NCBI GenBank assembly: GCA_014879945.1
Contig: JACSRE010000097.1
Coordinates: 1-42,991, forward strand
Origin: Myxococcus sp.
Lineage (GTDB): Bacteria > Myxococcota > Myxococcia > Myxococcales > Myxococcaceae
Direction: 5' to 3'
Length of the DNA: 42,991 bases
The translations under genes and the position numbers were made by a program. The notes beneath the pieces were generated by a model that was not told where the DNA came from, made no database searches, and worked only from the letters and a program-made list of their open reading frames with translations. How positions within the stretch are numbered: the first letter of the stretch is position 1; each line of letters opens with the position of its first letter. Shown here in pieces: positions 25,477 through 33,600 of the stretch.

Positions 25477-25669
25477 GGTGCCCGGCCCCATCGCAAGGGC
25501 GACGCCACCACGGCGCCACCGTCATCTCGGTGGGTTGGCGAACGCCACGTGAGCAGCGCGCTGCACTGTGCGCAACCGCGGGCGCTGCACCTGGGCGAGC
25601 CGGCGACCCCGGTGGCTCGTGGTGAGCCTCCCGGCGCCGCCGACCGCCTGCCTCAGCGGGGTCGCGCCC

Positions 25670-28141
25670 TCAGGGGTAGATCGAGACGGTGGCGAACGAG
25701 CGCGAGACGCCCGGCGAGACGCGGTAGTCGCCGAACGCGCCGGCCGAGCCGATGGAGAGCTGTCCTGGAATACGAACACTCTGCCGAGCGAGCGAGGTGC
25801 GGCTCCCCGGTACGTACTCGTTCACCTCCAACTGCGTCGGCACCGCGAAGCGCATCTGCGGCAGGAGGCAGTTCGACGGCGGCCATTGCCCGACGTGCCG
25901 CAGCTCGAAGCGCTCCCACAGCCAGTTGGTGAAGAAGCGCCGCGGCGCGGGGGCGTAACCCGGCGCGTGGAAGTGACGGGGCGGCGCCTGGAAGTTCGGG
26001 CCGTGGTCCCACTCGAGCGTGATGGAGCCGCGGTAGTCGAAGGTCTTGCTGGTGAAGGGCCGGTAGTCGTCGGGCACCTTCGTGTAGACGGCCACGCCGC
26101 TGCGGTCGAAGACGCCGTGAATCGCCGCGGTGCGGTCGCCGAGCGCCTCGGGCGTCTCGGTTCGAAGCGAGCCGGTGCGCTGGGTGGTGCCGCTGAAGCC
26201 CTTCGTCACGGCGATGGAGCCGACCTTCGGGAGCTGGGCCATCGTCTCGGTCCAGCATGGGTTGAACGGCTTGCCCGGCTCGACGGCGGGGCAGCTCGCC
26301 GGCAGGCTGATGACGACGTGGTCGCCCCTGGAGCGCCGAACGAACGAGGTCCCTCGAGCGGTCACCGACAGCGCGTCAGAGGGGATGTCGACCGAGTCCA
26401 CCTTGAAGGGGCCGAAGTCGACCTCGGGGTCGCTCACCCGCGCCTCGCTCGCCACGGGCTCCTGCAGGTCGCGCCCGCACTCGAGCTGGGGCCCGAACCG
26501 CTCGGCCAGCTCCCGGTAGGGCAGGTCGGAGTAGATGTGCAGCTCGCCCGTCGGCGGCGCCGGCCAGGGCAGCGGGCCGTCGTGCGGCGGCGCCACCCCC
26601 AGCTTCAGCCGGGTCCACCGCGCGTCGCCGAACTCGCCCTCGAGGCCGGCCTCCTTCAGCAGCGGCATCAGCTCACCCTCGAAGTCCACCTCCTCGAGCG
26701 ACATCAACCCCATGGACAGCTCCGAGAGGCCGTCGAGCTCCTGCGAGAGCGAGCGCTCGTCGGCGCGCGCCCAATGGCTCAAGGCGCGCCCCTCACGAAG
26801 GATGTCGAACGTCTCGACGGTGACCGGCTCCACCCAGCACTTCCGGGGGAAGCGCTGAACGGTGCGCAGGCTGGTCTCGATGCCGCGCGGGCTGAACCTG
26901 GCCACGCCCTCGGCCGTCAAGAACGGCTCGTCGAGCGGCAGCGCCTCGACGAAGCCGACCGTCAGGCCGCGCGGCAGCTCGGTGCGGTCGAAGAGGGCAA
27001 ACGTTCCCGAGTGGTTCGACGTGAGCGCCATGTTCGCCTCGGGAATGAGGTCGCCGAAGCGCACCCGGCCCCGGGTGCTGGTCTGCATCACGACGCCCCA
27101 CGTCGCGGAGGGGCGCCCGAGCGCGCGCGTCGGCCCGGCGGCAGGCTCAGGCGGCGCCACCGGAGAGCAGGCCGACCACCCGTTCACCACGGTGCTCGAG
27201 CCGGTCATCTCGAGCTTCTGCGCCCCGTCGGCGGCCGGCAGGAAGGTCAACGACGTCGGGGCGAAGTTCTGGAAGTGCAGGTTCACGCCCTGCCGCAGCA
27301 CCTCGACGAGCGAATCGTGCATGGTGCTCTCGAGCACCTGGTGGATGAACGGGAAGGTGAGGTTGGTGGTGAGCCCAGAGAGGGTGACCGTCGGCGCCAG
27401 GCACGCCACGTTCTGCTCTCCACACGAGCGGTAGTGGTTCGGGACGTTGACGGTGGCGGGCGAGATGACGCCGCGGCACGAGACCGCGACGGTCGCGACG
27501 TTCACCGTCGCCGGCGCGCCGGCGATGCTCACCTTGAGGTCGAGGTTCTCGATGGTGGCGGCGAACTGGAAGCTGGTGACGCCGACGCGACGGTCAACCA
27601 GCAACTGGGTGATGCCGCTGTCCGGGCTCTCTGGCAGCAGGCTGATGGCGCTCAGCACCCCTCTGACGTGGTCGAGCCTGACAAGCGCCGCAGGAGAGTT
27701 CGGCGACGTCGTGAAGGGTAAGGCCCCCGCGTCGGGGTTGAAGAAGAGGATGGGCGGCGACTCATGGAAGGGCTGGGTGGGGAACGGCGCGGTGCCCCCG
27801 TCTGACAAGTCCTGGGCCTGGCACGAGGCGAGGTCCCGCTCGAGCGGCGGCACCCGGACGGTGTCCGGAAGCCGGCTCTCGATCGCCGCCACCGACTCGG
27901 CGTTGAGGCTCAGCGCCGTCATGCCCGGCGCCTTCTCGAACTCTTGCGAGAAGATGACGCTGGTGTTCGCGCCAGGCCGAATCGGGGCGAGCACCTCGGT
28001 GTTGAAACTCGGAAACGAGAGGCCCGCCGTGAGCACCGGCACCACGTCGGGCGGGAGTTCGAGCCGCTGCGTCTCGAGCCGCGGGGCGCAGGTACAGGCG
28101 CCCAGGGAGCAGACCGCGGCGACCAGGAAGATTCGATACAC
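25670..28141 (-). CDS. Large lipoprotein, unknown function
   Basis: 823 residues from a GTG at 28141 with GAGGAG six bases upstream; the frame continues 12 codons further up, but the GTG places the signal correctly. The signal FLVAAVCSLGAC carries the lipobox LGAC. The mature protein is long and beta-rich, with several Cys, no transmembrane helices and no enzymatic motif that I recognise. Segments such as NLTFPFIHQVLESTMHDSLV and DFEGELMPLLKEAGLEGEFG suggest alternating beta sandwiches and helices, reminiscent of lipid-binding BPI/SMP-like tubular folds, but that is a weak impression. It is divergent from the kinase gene at 28250. Presumably anchored in the outer membrane. Confidence 0.6.
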   Translation of the reverse strand: MYRIFLVAAVCSLGACTCAPRLETQRLELPPDVVPVLTAGLSFPSFNTEVLAPIRPGANTSVIFSQEFEKAPGMTALSLNAESVAAIESRLPDTVRVPPLERDLASCQAQDLSDGGTAPFPTQPFHESPPILFFNPDAGALPFTTSPNSPAALVRLDHVRGVLSAISLLPESPDSGITQLLVDRRVGVTSFQFAATIENLDLKVSIAGAPATVNVATVAVSCRGVISPATVNVPNHYRSCGEQNVACLAPTVTLSGLTTNLTFPFIHQVLESTMHDSLVEVLRQGVNLHFQNFAPTSLTFLPAADGAQKLEMTGSSTVVNGWSACSPVAPPEPAAGPTRALGRPSATWGVVMQTSTRGRVRFGDLIPEANMALTSNHSGTFALFDRTELPRGLTVGFVEALPLDEPFLTAEGVARFSPRGIETSLRTVQRFPRKCWVEPVTVETFDILREGRALSHWARADERSLSQELDGLSELSMGLMSLEEVDFEGELMPLLKEAGLEGEFGDARWTRLKLGVAPPHDGPLPWPAPPTGELHIYSDLPYRELAERFGPQLECGRDLQEPVASEARVSDPEVDFGPFKVDSVDIPSDALSVTARGTSFVRRSRGDHVVISLPASCPAVEPGKPFNPCWTETMAQLPKVGSIAVTKGFSGTTQRTGSLRTETPEALGDRTAAIHGVFDRSGVAVYTKVPDDYRPFTSKTFDYRGSITLEWDHGPNFQAPPRHFHAPGYAPAPRRFFTNWLWERFELRHVGQWPPSNCLLPQMRFAVPTQLEVNEYVPGSRTSLARQSVRIPGQLSIGSAGAFGDYRVSPGVSRSFATVSIYP

Positions 28142-28195
28142 GTGCGACTCCTCGAAGGGGGTGTGCCTTCGAGACAACGCGAGCCCTTCACCTTT

Positions 28196-29575
28196 TCACG
28201 GCTCCAGCTGAAAACCGCGGCGCGACGGCTTGTCTGACGGGAGTGAATGATGACTGAGTCGGCGACCTGCCCTTCCGAAGAGACGCTCGCCGCGCGGGCC
28301 GCAGCCCAGCTCACCGGCGAAGCCCAGGCGTCGGCCGACGCGCACCTCGCCACCTGCGAGTCGTGCCGGGTGGTGGTGGCTGAGCTGGCGCGCAGCTCGA
28401 GCGCGCGGCCGAAGGGGAAGACGCTCGGCCGCTACCTCCTCGAGGACGTCATCGGCTCCGGTGGCATGGGCACCGTCTATCGAGCGTGGGACCCGTCGCT
28501 GAGGCGCCGCGTGGCCGTGAAGGTGCTGCACGAGTGGCGCGCTGCCGACGCCAGCCGCGCCCAGCGCTTCCTCGCCGAGCGCCAGATTCTCGGTGGCCTG
28601 GTGCACCCGCACATCGCCCAGCTCCTCGACGGCGGCACCACCGAGCGCGGCACGGCCTGGTTCGCCATGGAGCTGGTGGACGGCCTGCCCATCGACGACT
28701 TCTGCCGCCAGCGACGGCTGTCTCTTCGGGAGCGGGTCAAGCTGTTCCTGCCGGTGTGTGAAGCCGTCGGCCACGCGCACGCGCACCTCGTCGTGCACCG
28801 CGACCTCAAGCCCAGCAACGTGCTCGTCACCACCGGAGGGCAACCCAAGCTGGTGGACTTCGGCATCGCCAAGCTGCTGCTCGACGCACAGGGCCTCACC
28901 CAGACCGGCCTGGTGCCGATGACGCCCTCCTGCGCCGAGGCGGCTCGAGATGAGTCGCAACAGGCTGTCGAGCTCGACGGTGTTCAGCTTCAGCTCGGCC
29001 GACAGAAGGGCCCGGGTGGACTCGAGCAGCTGCGCCCTCGCCGCGCTGATTCGCCGGGAGGCGGTGGGCACCGACCAGCCGTAGAGCGCCGCGATCTCGG
29101 CCAGCGTCAACCCGTCGAGGTAGTGCAGGCGAACCGAGGTCCGCAGCTCCCCCTGCAGGCCGTGCAGGGCGCGCGAGAAGGCGGCCTTGAACTCCTGCCG
29201 GTAGCGGGCCTTGATGGCGGCCAGCTCGGGGTCGTCGCCGTCGCTCGAGAGGTCGAGCAGCGCGTCGTCGGACTGCACCTCGGCGCGCCGCTGCTGCGCC
29301 GTGAGCTGGTTGAGCGCCGTTCGGGTGGCGACGGCCTGAACGAAGCCTCGCAAGGCGCCACGGCCGCAGAACTCGGTGATTCGCGGCGTGCCATGGGCCG
29401 ACGTGAAGAGCCGCGCGCGCACCACCTGTGAGACCTCGGTGGCGAACGTGGCGTCGCCGAAGCGGCGGGCGGCGCTCTCGATGACGGGGCCGAAGCGCGC
29501 CTCGAACTCCGCGAGGGCCTCGGCGTCACCCCTGCCGCAGCGGGCGGCGAGGTCGAGGTCCGGAAGATCGCTCAT
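28196..29575 (-). CDS. ECF-like sigma factor of the myxobacterial sigma-kinase type; frame runs on into antisense of the kinase
   Basis: The ATG at 29575 starts a sigma-70-like protein. Residues 1-95 form the region 2 equivalent (ARCGRGDAEALAEFE to GFVQAVATRTALNQL). Residues 140-190 hold region 4 with the helix-turn-helix LTLAEIAALYGWSVPTASRR. The recognisable protein ends at about residue 213 (SLLRLISSRL, base about 28937), where relatives continue with a few conserved residues. From there the frame reads the antisense of the kinase gene for 246 codons to a stop at 28196, giving 459 residues in all. Both sigma regions are intact, so promoter recognition may survive, but the added Gly/Arg/His-rich tail is not a natural domain. 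Probably once paired with the adjacent kinase. Confidence 0.7.
   Translation of the reverse strand: MSDLPDLDLAARCGRGDAEALAEFEARFGPVIESAARRFGDATFATEVSQVVRARLFTSAHGTPRITEFCGRGALRGFVQAVATRTALNQLTAQQRRAEVQSDDALLDLSSDGDDPELAAIKARYRQEFKAAFSRALHGLQGELRTSVRLHYLDGLTLAEIAALYGWSVPTASRRISAARAQLLESTRALLSAELKLNTVELDSLLRLISSRLGAGGRHRHQAGLGEALCVEQQLGDAEVHQLGLPSGGDEHVAGLEVAVHDEVRVRVADGFTHRQEQLDPLPKRQPSLAAEVVDGQAVHQLHGEPGRAALGGAAVEELGDVRVHQATENLALGEEALGAAGVGSAPLVQHLHGHAAPQRRVPRSIDGAHATGADDVLEEVAAERLPLRPRARAARQLSHHHPARLAGGEVRVGRRLGFAGELGCGPRGERLFGRAGRRLSHHSLPSDKPSRRGFQLEP
28250..29431 (+). CDS. Anti-sigma zinc finger/Ser-Thr kinase fusion, truncated inside the activation segment
   Basis: Start ATG at 28250 (GGGAG six bases upstream; another ATG at 28247). 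Residues 8-40 contain Cys8 and HLATCESC (His32, Cys36, Cys39), a ZAS-type anti-sigma zinc finger. Residues 62-226 are an Hanks-type kinase N-lobe and catalytic loop: GSGGMGTVYRAW, VAVKVL (Lys91), HRDLKPSN and DFGIAK. Relatives continue from MTP into an E-Y-x-S-P-E-Q segment, but here the frame breaks after MTP (base about 28927) and continues as the antisense of the sigma gene to 29431. The rest of the C-lobe is missing, so the 393-residue product should be inactive as a kinase. The zinc finger could still bind the sigma factor. Confidence 0.7.
   Translation: MTESATCPSEETLAARAAAQLTGEAQASADAHLATCESCRVVVAELARSSSARPKGKTLGRYLLEDVIGSGGMGTVYRAWDPSLRRRVAVKVLHEWRAADASRAQRFLAERQILGGLVHPHIAQLLDGGTTERGTAWFAMELVDGLPIDDFCRQRRLSLRERVKLFLPVCEAVGHAHAHLVVHRDLKPSNVLVTTGGQPKLVDFGIAKLLLDAQGLTQTGLVPMTPSCAEAARDESQQAVELDGVQLQLGRQKGPGGLEQLRPRRADSPGGGGHRPAVERRDLGQRQPVEVVQANRGPQLPLQAVQGAREGGLELLPVAGLDGGQLGVVAVAREVEQRVVGLHLGAPLLRRELVERRSGGDGLNEASQGATAAELGDSRRAMGRREEPRAHHL
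28928..28936. other. Breakpoint joining the truncated kinase and truncated sigma factor head-on
   Basis: Kinase homology on the plus strand is readable up to about 28927 (end of MTP) and sigma factor homology on the minus strand up to about 28937 (end of SSRL). Only about nine bases, TCCTGCGCC, belong to neither. Two genes that normally do not overlap are thus joined tail to tail with both 3' ends missing, which marks a deletion-inversion or an assembly join. Confidence 0.65.
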
Positions 29576-29683
29576 GAACGGAAGTGTACCTCCGACGACG
29601 CGCCGGTGCGCAGGCGAACCACCCCGCGCCCGCCAGCGCAGCCACACGCCCGGCGCGCGCGCGGGGGGCCTCCTGAAACGCCA

Positions 29684-29719
29684 CGAGGTGCGGCTCCTCG
29701 ATGAGAAGTCCGCACCTCG
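29684..29719 (-). terminator. Hairpin just past the lipid operon
   Basis: Perfect 10-base inverted repeat CGAGGTGCGG / CCGCACCTCG with a 16-base loop, starting 28 bases after the methyltransferase stop codon on the minus strand. On that strand it is followed by TGGCGTTTC, only a weak T-rich tail, so termination may be partial or the stem may protect the 3' end. It sits between the operon and the sigma factor gene, which is on the same strand. Confidence 0.5.
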
Positions 29720-29747
29720 CGCGACGGCTTCACGCCTCGGCTGTCGC

Positions 29748-30626
29748 TCAGTCCTTCTTGCGCAGCTTCATCTGCACGTCGCTCGACCAGTGGTTCGCGA
29801 ACGCCTTCACGCACGTCGAGAGGTAGCGGTCGTAGTTCGTCCACACCGTCTCGCCGTTCGACATCACCTTGGTGCCCCAGCCCGACGCCATGATCTTCTC
29901 CTTGTTGGCGCGGAAGCGGCGCAGCCACTCGGCGGTCGTCTTGCCGTAGTCCTGGCGGCGGGTGTTGAGCTGCACGATCTCCCACGACTGGCCGCAGGCC
30001 TCGACGAGCTCCTCCATGCGGGGGTTGAGGCCGCCGGGGAAGATGACGTCGGCGGTGAACTTCAGGTCCTCGAGGTCCTTGCGGGTGCGGGGCACGCGGT
30101 CGCGCAGAATCGCCTGGAAGCCGAAGCACGCGCCGGGCTTCACCCACTGCGCGGCCTTGTTGAAGTACTCACGGTAGATCTGCACCGCGAGGCCCTCCTT
30201 CTGCTGGGCCGGCGAGACGAGGTGGTCGATCATCTCGATGCTGATGAGCGCGTCGTACGGCTGCGCGGGCTTGTAGTCGCGGTAGTCCACGCACCACACC
30301 TGCACGCCGGGCAGCTTGCGCGCGTTGATCTCTTCGAACTGCGCGCTCGACAGCGTGATGCCGTGCGCGTTCTTCACCTTGCGCTCCAGCGACAGGTACT
30401 CGAGGTTGGCGCCCCAGCCGCAGCCGATGTCGAGCACCAGCGAGTCGGGCGTCACCTCGGCGAAGTCGGCCAGCCACCGGCTCTTGTTGCGCTGCGCCTG
30501 CTCGAGGGTGGTGTGCTCGGCGTCGTAGACGGCCGAGGTGTAGTGCATGCGCTCGTCCAGCCAGAGCCGGAAGAACTCGTTCGAGATGTCGTAGCCGATT
30601 TCAACTTCTGCCTTCGTGGAGGTCAT
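29748..30626 (-). CDS. SAM-dependent methyltransferase of the cyclopropane-fatty-acid-synthase family
   Basis: 292 residues from the ATG at 30626 (GAAGG about eight bases upstream). The N-terminus GYDISNEFFRLWLDERMHYT is the substrate-side signature of CFA and mycolate cyclopropane synthases. The SAM-binding motif is VLDIGCGWGANLEYLS (residues 64-79), followed by ISIEMIDHL and IFPGGL in the places of the family's catalytic helices. The C-terminus has the usual Tyr-Leu-x3-Cys-x3-Phe run (YDRYLSTCVKAF). The family adds a methylene or methyl group to double bonds or activated carbons of lipids; some members are C-methyltransferases. It is the last gene of the FAAL-ACP-megasynthase operon, 63 bases after the megasynthase stop, so its substrate is probably that lipid or its acyl precursor. 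The exact reaction cannot be read from sequence. Confidence 0.85.
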   Translation of the reverse strand: MTSTKAEVEIGYDISNEFFRLWLDERMHYTSAVYDAEHTTLEQAQRNKSRWLADFAEVTPDSLVLDIGCGWGANLEYLSLERKVKNAHGITLSSAQFEEINARKLPGVQVWCVDYRDYKPAQPYDALISIEMIDHLVSPAQQKEGLAVQIYREYFNKAAQWVKPGACFGFQAILRDRVPRTRKDLEDLKFTADVIFPGGLNPRMEELVEACGQSWEIVQLNTRRQDYGKTTAEWLRRFRANKEKIMASGWGTKVMSNGETVWTNYDRYLSTCVKAFANHWSSDVQMKLRKKD

Positions 30627-30689
30627 GTCGGGGCCTTCAGGTGGGAACTTCGGGAGAGGGTGTGTCGCTACAGTCAAGTCGCCGCGCCG

Positions 30690-33600
30690 TCAGGCGACGG
30701 CTTCGCCATTCATCTCGCGCGTGAGGCGCTCGAGCTCTTCCTTCATCACGTCGGCGGTCTTCACCAGCTGCTCGGGCTTGTGCAGCGACGAGATGAAGAA
30801 GCGCAGGCGCGCCATGTCTTCTTCGACGGCCGGGTACAGAATCGGCTGCACGTTGATGCCGCGGGTCTTGAGCGCGTCGGACAGCTGCAGACACAGCACC
30901 GAGTTGCCGATGATGGCTGGCACCACCGCCGAGTCCTTCGACATGCCGGTGTTGATGCCGCGCGCCTTGAGCAGCTCGAGGAAGTGCTTCGCGTTCTTCT
31001 GCAGCTGCTGCACGCGCTCGGGGTGCTTCAGCATCTGCTGCGTCGAGGCGAGCGCCGCGGCGCAGTTCGGCGGCGAGAGGCCCACCGAGTAGACGAAGCC
31101 GGGCGTGGTGTACTTGAGGTACTCGACCAGCGCGTGGCTGCCGGCGATGTAGCCGCCGCACGAGGCGAACGACTTCGAGAGCGTGCCCATCCACATGTCG
31201 ACGTCGGCGCGGTTGACGTCGAAGTACTCGCCGATGCCCTTGCCCGTCTTGCCGATGACGCCGGCCGAGTGGGCCTCGTCCACGAGCAGCAGCGCCTTGT
31301 GCTTCTTCTTCACCTCGATGAAGGCCGGCAGGTCGGGAATGTCGCCGTCCATCGAGTAGGTGCCCTCGATGCAGATGACGACGCGCCGGTAGTGCGGGCG
31401 CAGGCTCGTCAGCATGCGGTCGAGCGCCGCGAAGTCGTTGTGGGGGAACGGGCGGCGCTTGGCGCCCGAGAGCTTCGCGCCCTGGATGATGGAGTCGTGC
31501 GCGAGCGCGTCGTGGAGGATGAGGTCGCCCGCCCCCACCACGTGGCCCAGCACCGTGACGTTGGTGGCGTGGCCCGAGACGAGCACGATGCAGTCTTCGG
31601 TGCCGAAGAAGCCCGCCAGCGCCTTCTCGAGCTCGAGCGTCAGCGGCTTCTCGCCCGACGCCACGCGGCTGGCCGACACCGAGGTGCCGTACTTCGCGAT
31701 GGCGTCTTGCGCGGCCTTCGACACCACCGGGTCGCCCGAGTTGCCGACGTAGTTGTACGAGGAGAAGTTGATCATCTCCTTGCCGTTGACGACGGTGGTG
31801 TCGCCGCAGATGGCCTCGTGCACCGAGAAGTACGGGTTGCGCAGGCCGAAGGCCTCGGCCATCTGCAGCCGCTCCTGGAGCGCCTCGTACTCGGGGAACT
31901 TCGCCGGGTTCCACGACGACTCGTCGAGGGCGAGCGCCGGCGCGTTCACCTCTTCGGCCGTCACCTCGGCCTCGGCCAGCGCGAGCGGCGCGGGCGGCTC
32001 GGCCTGGTACACCGGCGCGGGCGTGGGCGCGGCGGCCACCGAGGGCACGCCGCGGGGCGCCGAGGCGCGCGGCACGTGGAACTGCGGGTCGCGCTTCTTG
32101 AACTCGGCCTTCGCGCCCGTCATGAACGCCAGCACCTTGCCGGCGGCGTCTTGCCACACCAGCGTGCCGGCGAAGAGGTCGTCGCTCGCGGCCTCGAACG
32201 TCACCGTGCACTTGATGGGGCCCGCGCCGAACGGCGCCAGCTGCACGAAGCGGCCGACCCCGATGGGGAAGCCGGCGCGCTGCAGCTTCGTCCACGCCCA
32301 GTAGCCGGCCAGCTGGAACGAGGCGTCGATGACGAGCGGGTCCACCGCCCAGGTGTTGCGCAGCGGCTCCTTCACCCAGTCGGCCGGCGTGCTGCCCTTC
32401 ACCCAGCCCACCACGCCGTCGTCAGCCAGCGCGTCGATGCGGGTGATGCCCTGCAGCCGGGGGCCGTGGAAGGTGAAGCCCTTGTAGAAGTCCTCCAGCG
32501 TCATCGGGAGCGGCCCGGCCGAGGCCAGCGCCTTCACCGCCGGCGCGTCGCCGTGCGCGCCCAGCGTCACCGTGCCGGCGTAGGAGCGCGCGTTGTTCTG
32601 CGAGAGGGTGACGTGGAGCGGCCCCGCCGCGCCCGCCCGCACCTGCTCCGTCACCGCGACGTCGAGCCAGGTGGTGTCAGGCACGAGGATGGCGCGCTCG
32701 AGCGAGAAGTCCGTCACCGTGAAGGGCGTGAAGCCGACGCCCGTGCTCGAGGCGCTGGCGACGTCGAGCGCCGCGGCGGTGACGTGGTCGAGCGCCGCCG
32801 CGAGGGGCACCACGCGCTGCCCGGCCATGGTGTGGTCGTTCAGGTAGACGTGGTTGAGGCGCGAGACGGGGAACGACGTCGCGTGCATCGAGGTGCGCTC
32901 GGGCAGGTTGCGGCCGATGAGCACCTCGCCCGAGCCGCCCAGCAGCTCCACCATGAAGGCCGCCACGCCCTCGTCGTCGCCGAGGAAGGTGACGCCGCTG
33001 GCCTTGAGCTCGGCCTTCTTGAAGCCCGGAATCTTGCGGGCCATGTCCGAGTCTTCCCACGGCGGCGAGTCGATGGTGACGCAGCGCACGCCCGGGCGGG
33101 CCACGCGCGCCAGCATGCGGTTGGCGGCCGAGTAGTCGGTCTGCGCGGCGTTGCCGAAGCGGCCCGCCCACGAGCCCACGCCCGCGAACAACACCAGCGC
33201 GTCGCCCTTCGTCGCCTCGAGCAGCGCCAGGGCGCCGCCCACCTTCGTCTCGAGCACGCTGTCGACGCCCGCGAGCGTCTTCTTCTCCACCAGCGCGTCG
33301 GCCAGCACACCGGCCGCGTGCACCACCCCGTCGATGCGCCCGTGGGCCGCGCGAACGGCGTCGATGGTGGCCTTCACGCTGCCCGCGTCGCGCACGTCCA
33401 TCGGGTGGTAGGTGCACGCCTTCGCGCCCGCGCCCTTCACCTGCGCGCAGGCCTTCGCCACCTCTTCCGACGGCGCCGAGCGGCCCGTCAGCGCGATGGT
33501 CGCGCCGGTCTGCTTCGCCAGGGCCTTCGCCAGCTTCAGGCCCAGGCCCCTGGCGCCGCCAGTGACGACGATGACGGACGAGGCGTTGAGGTTCGCGGCC

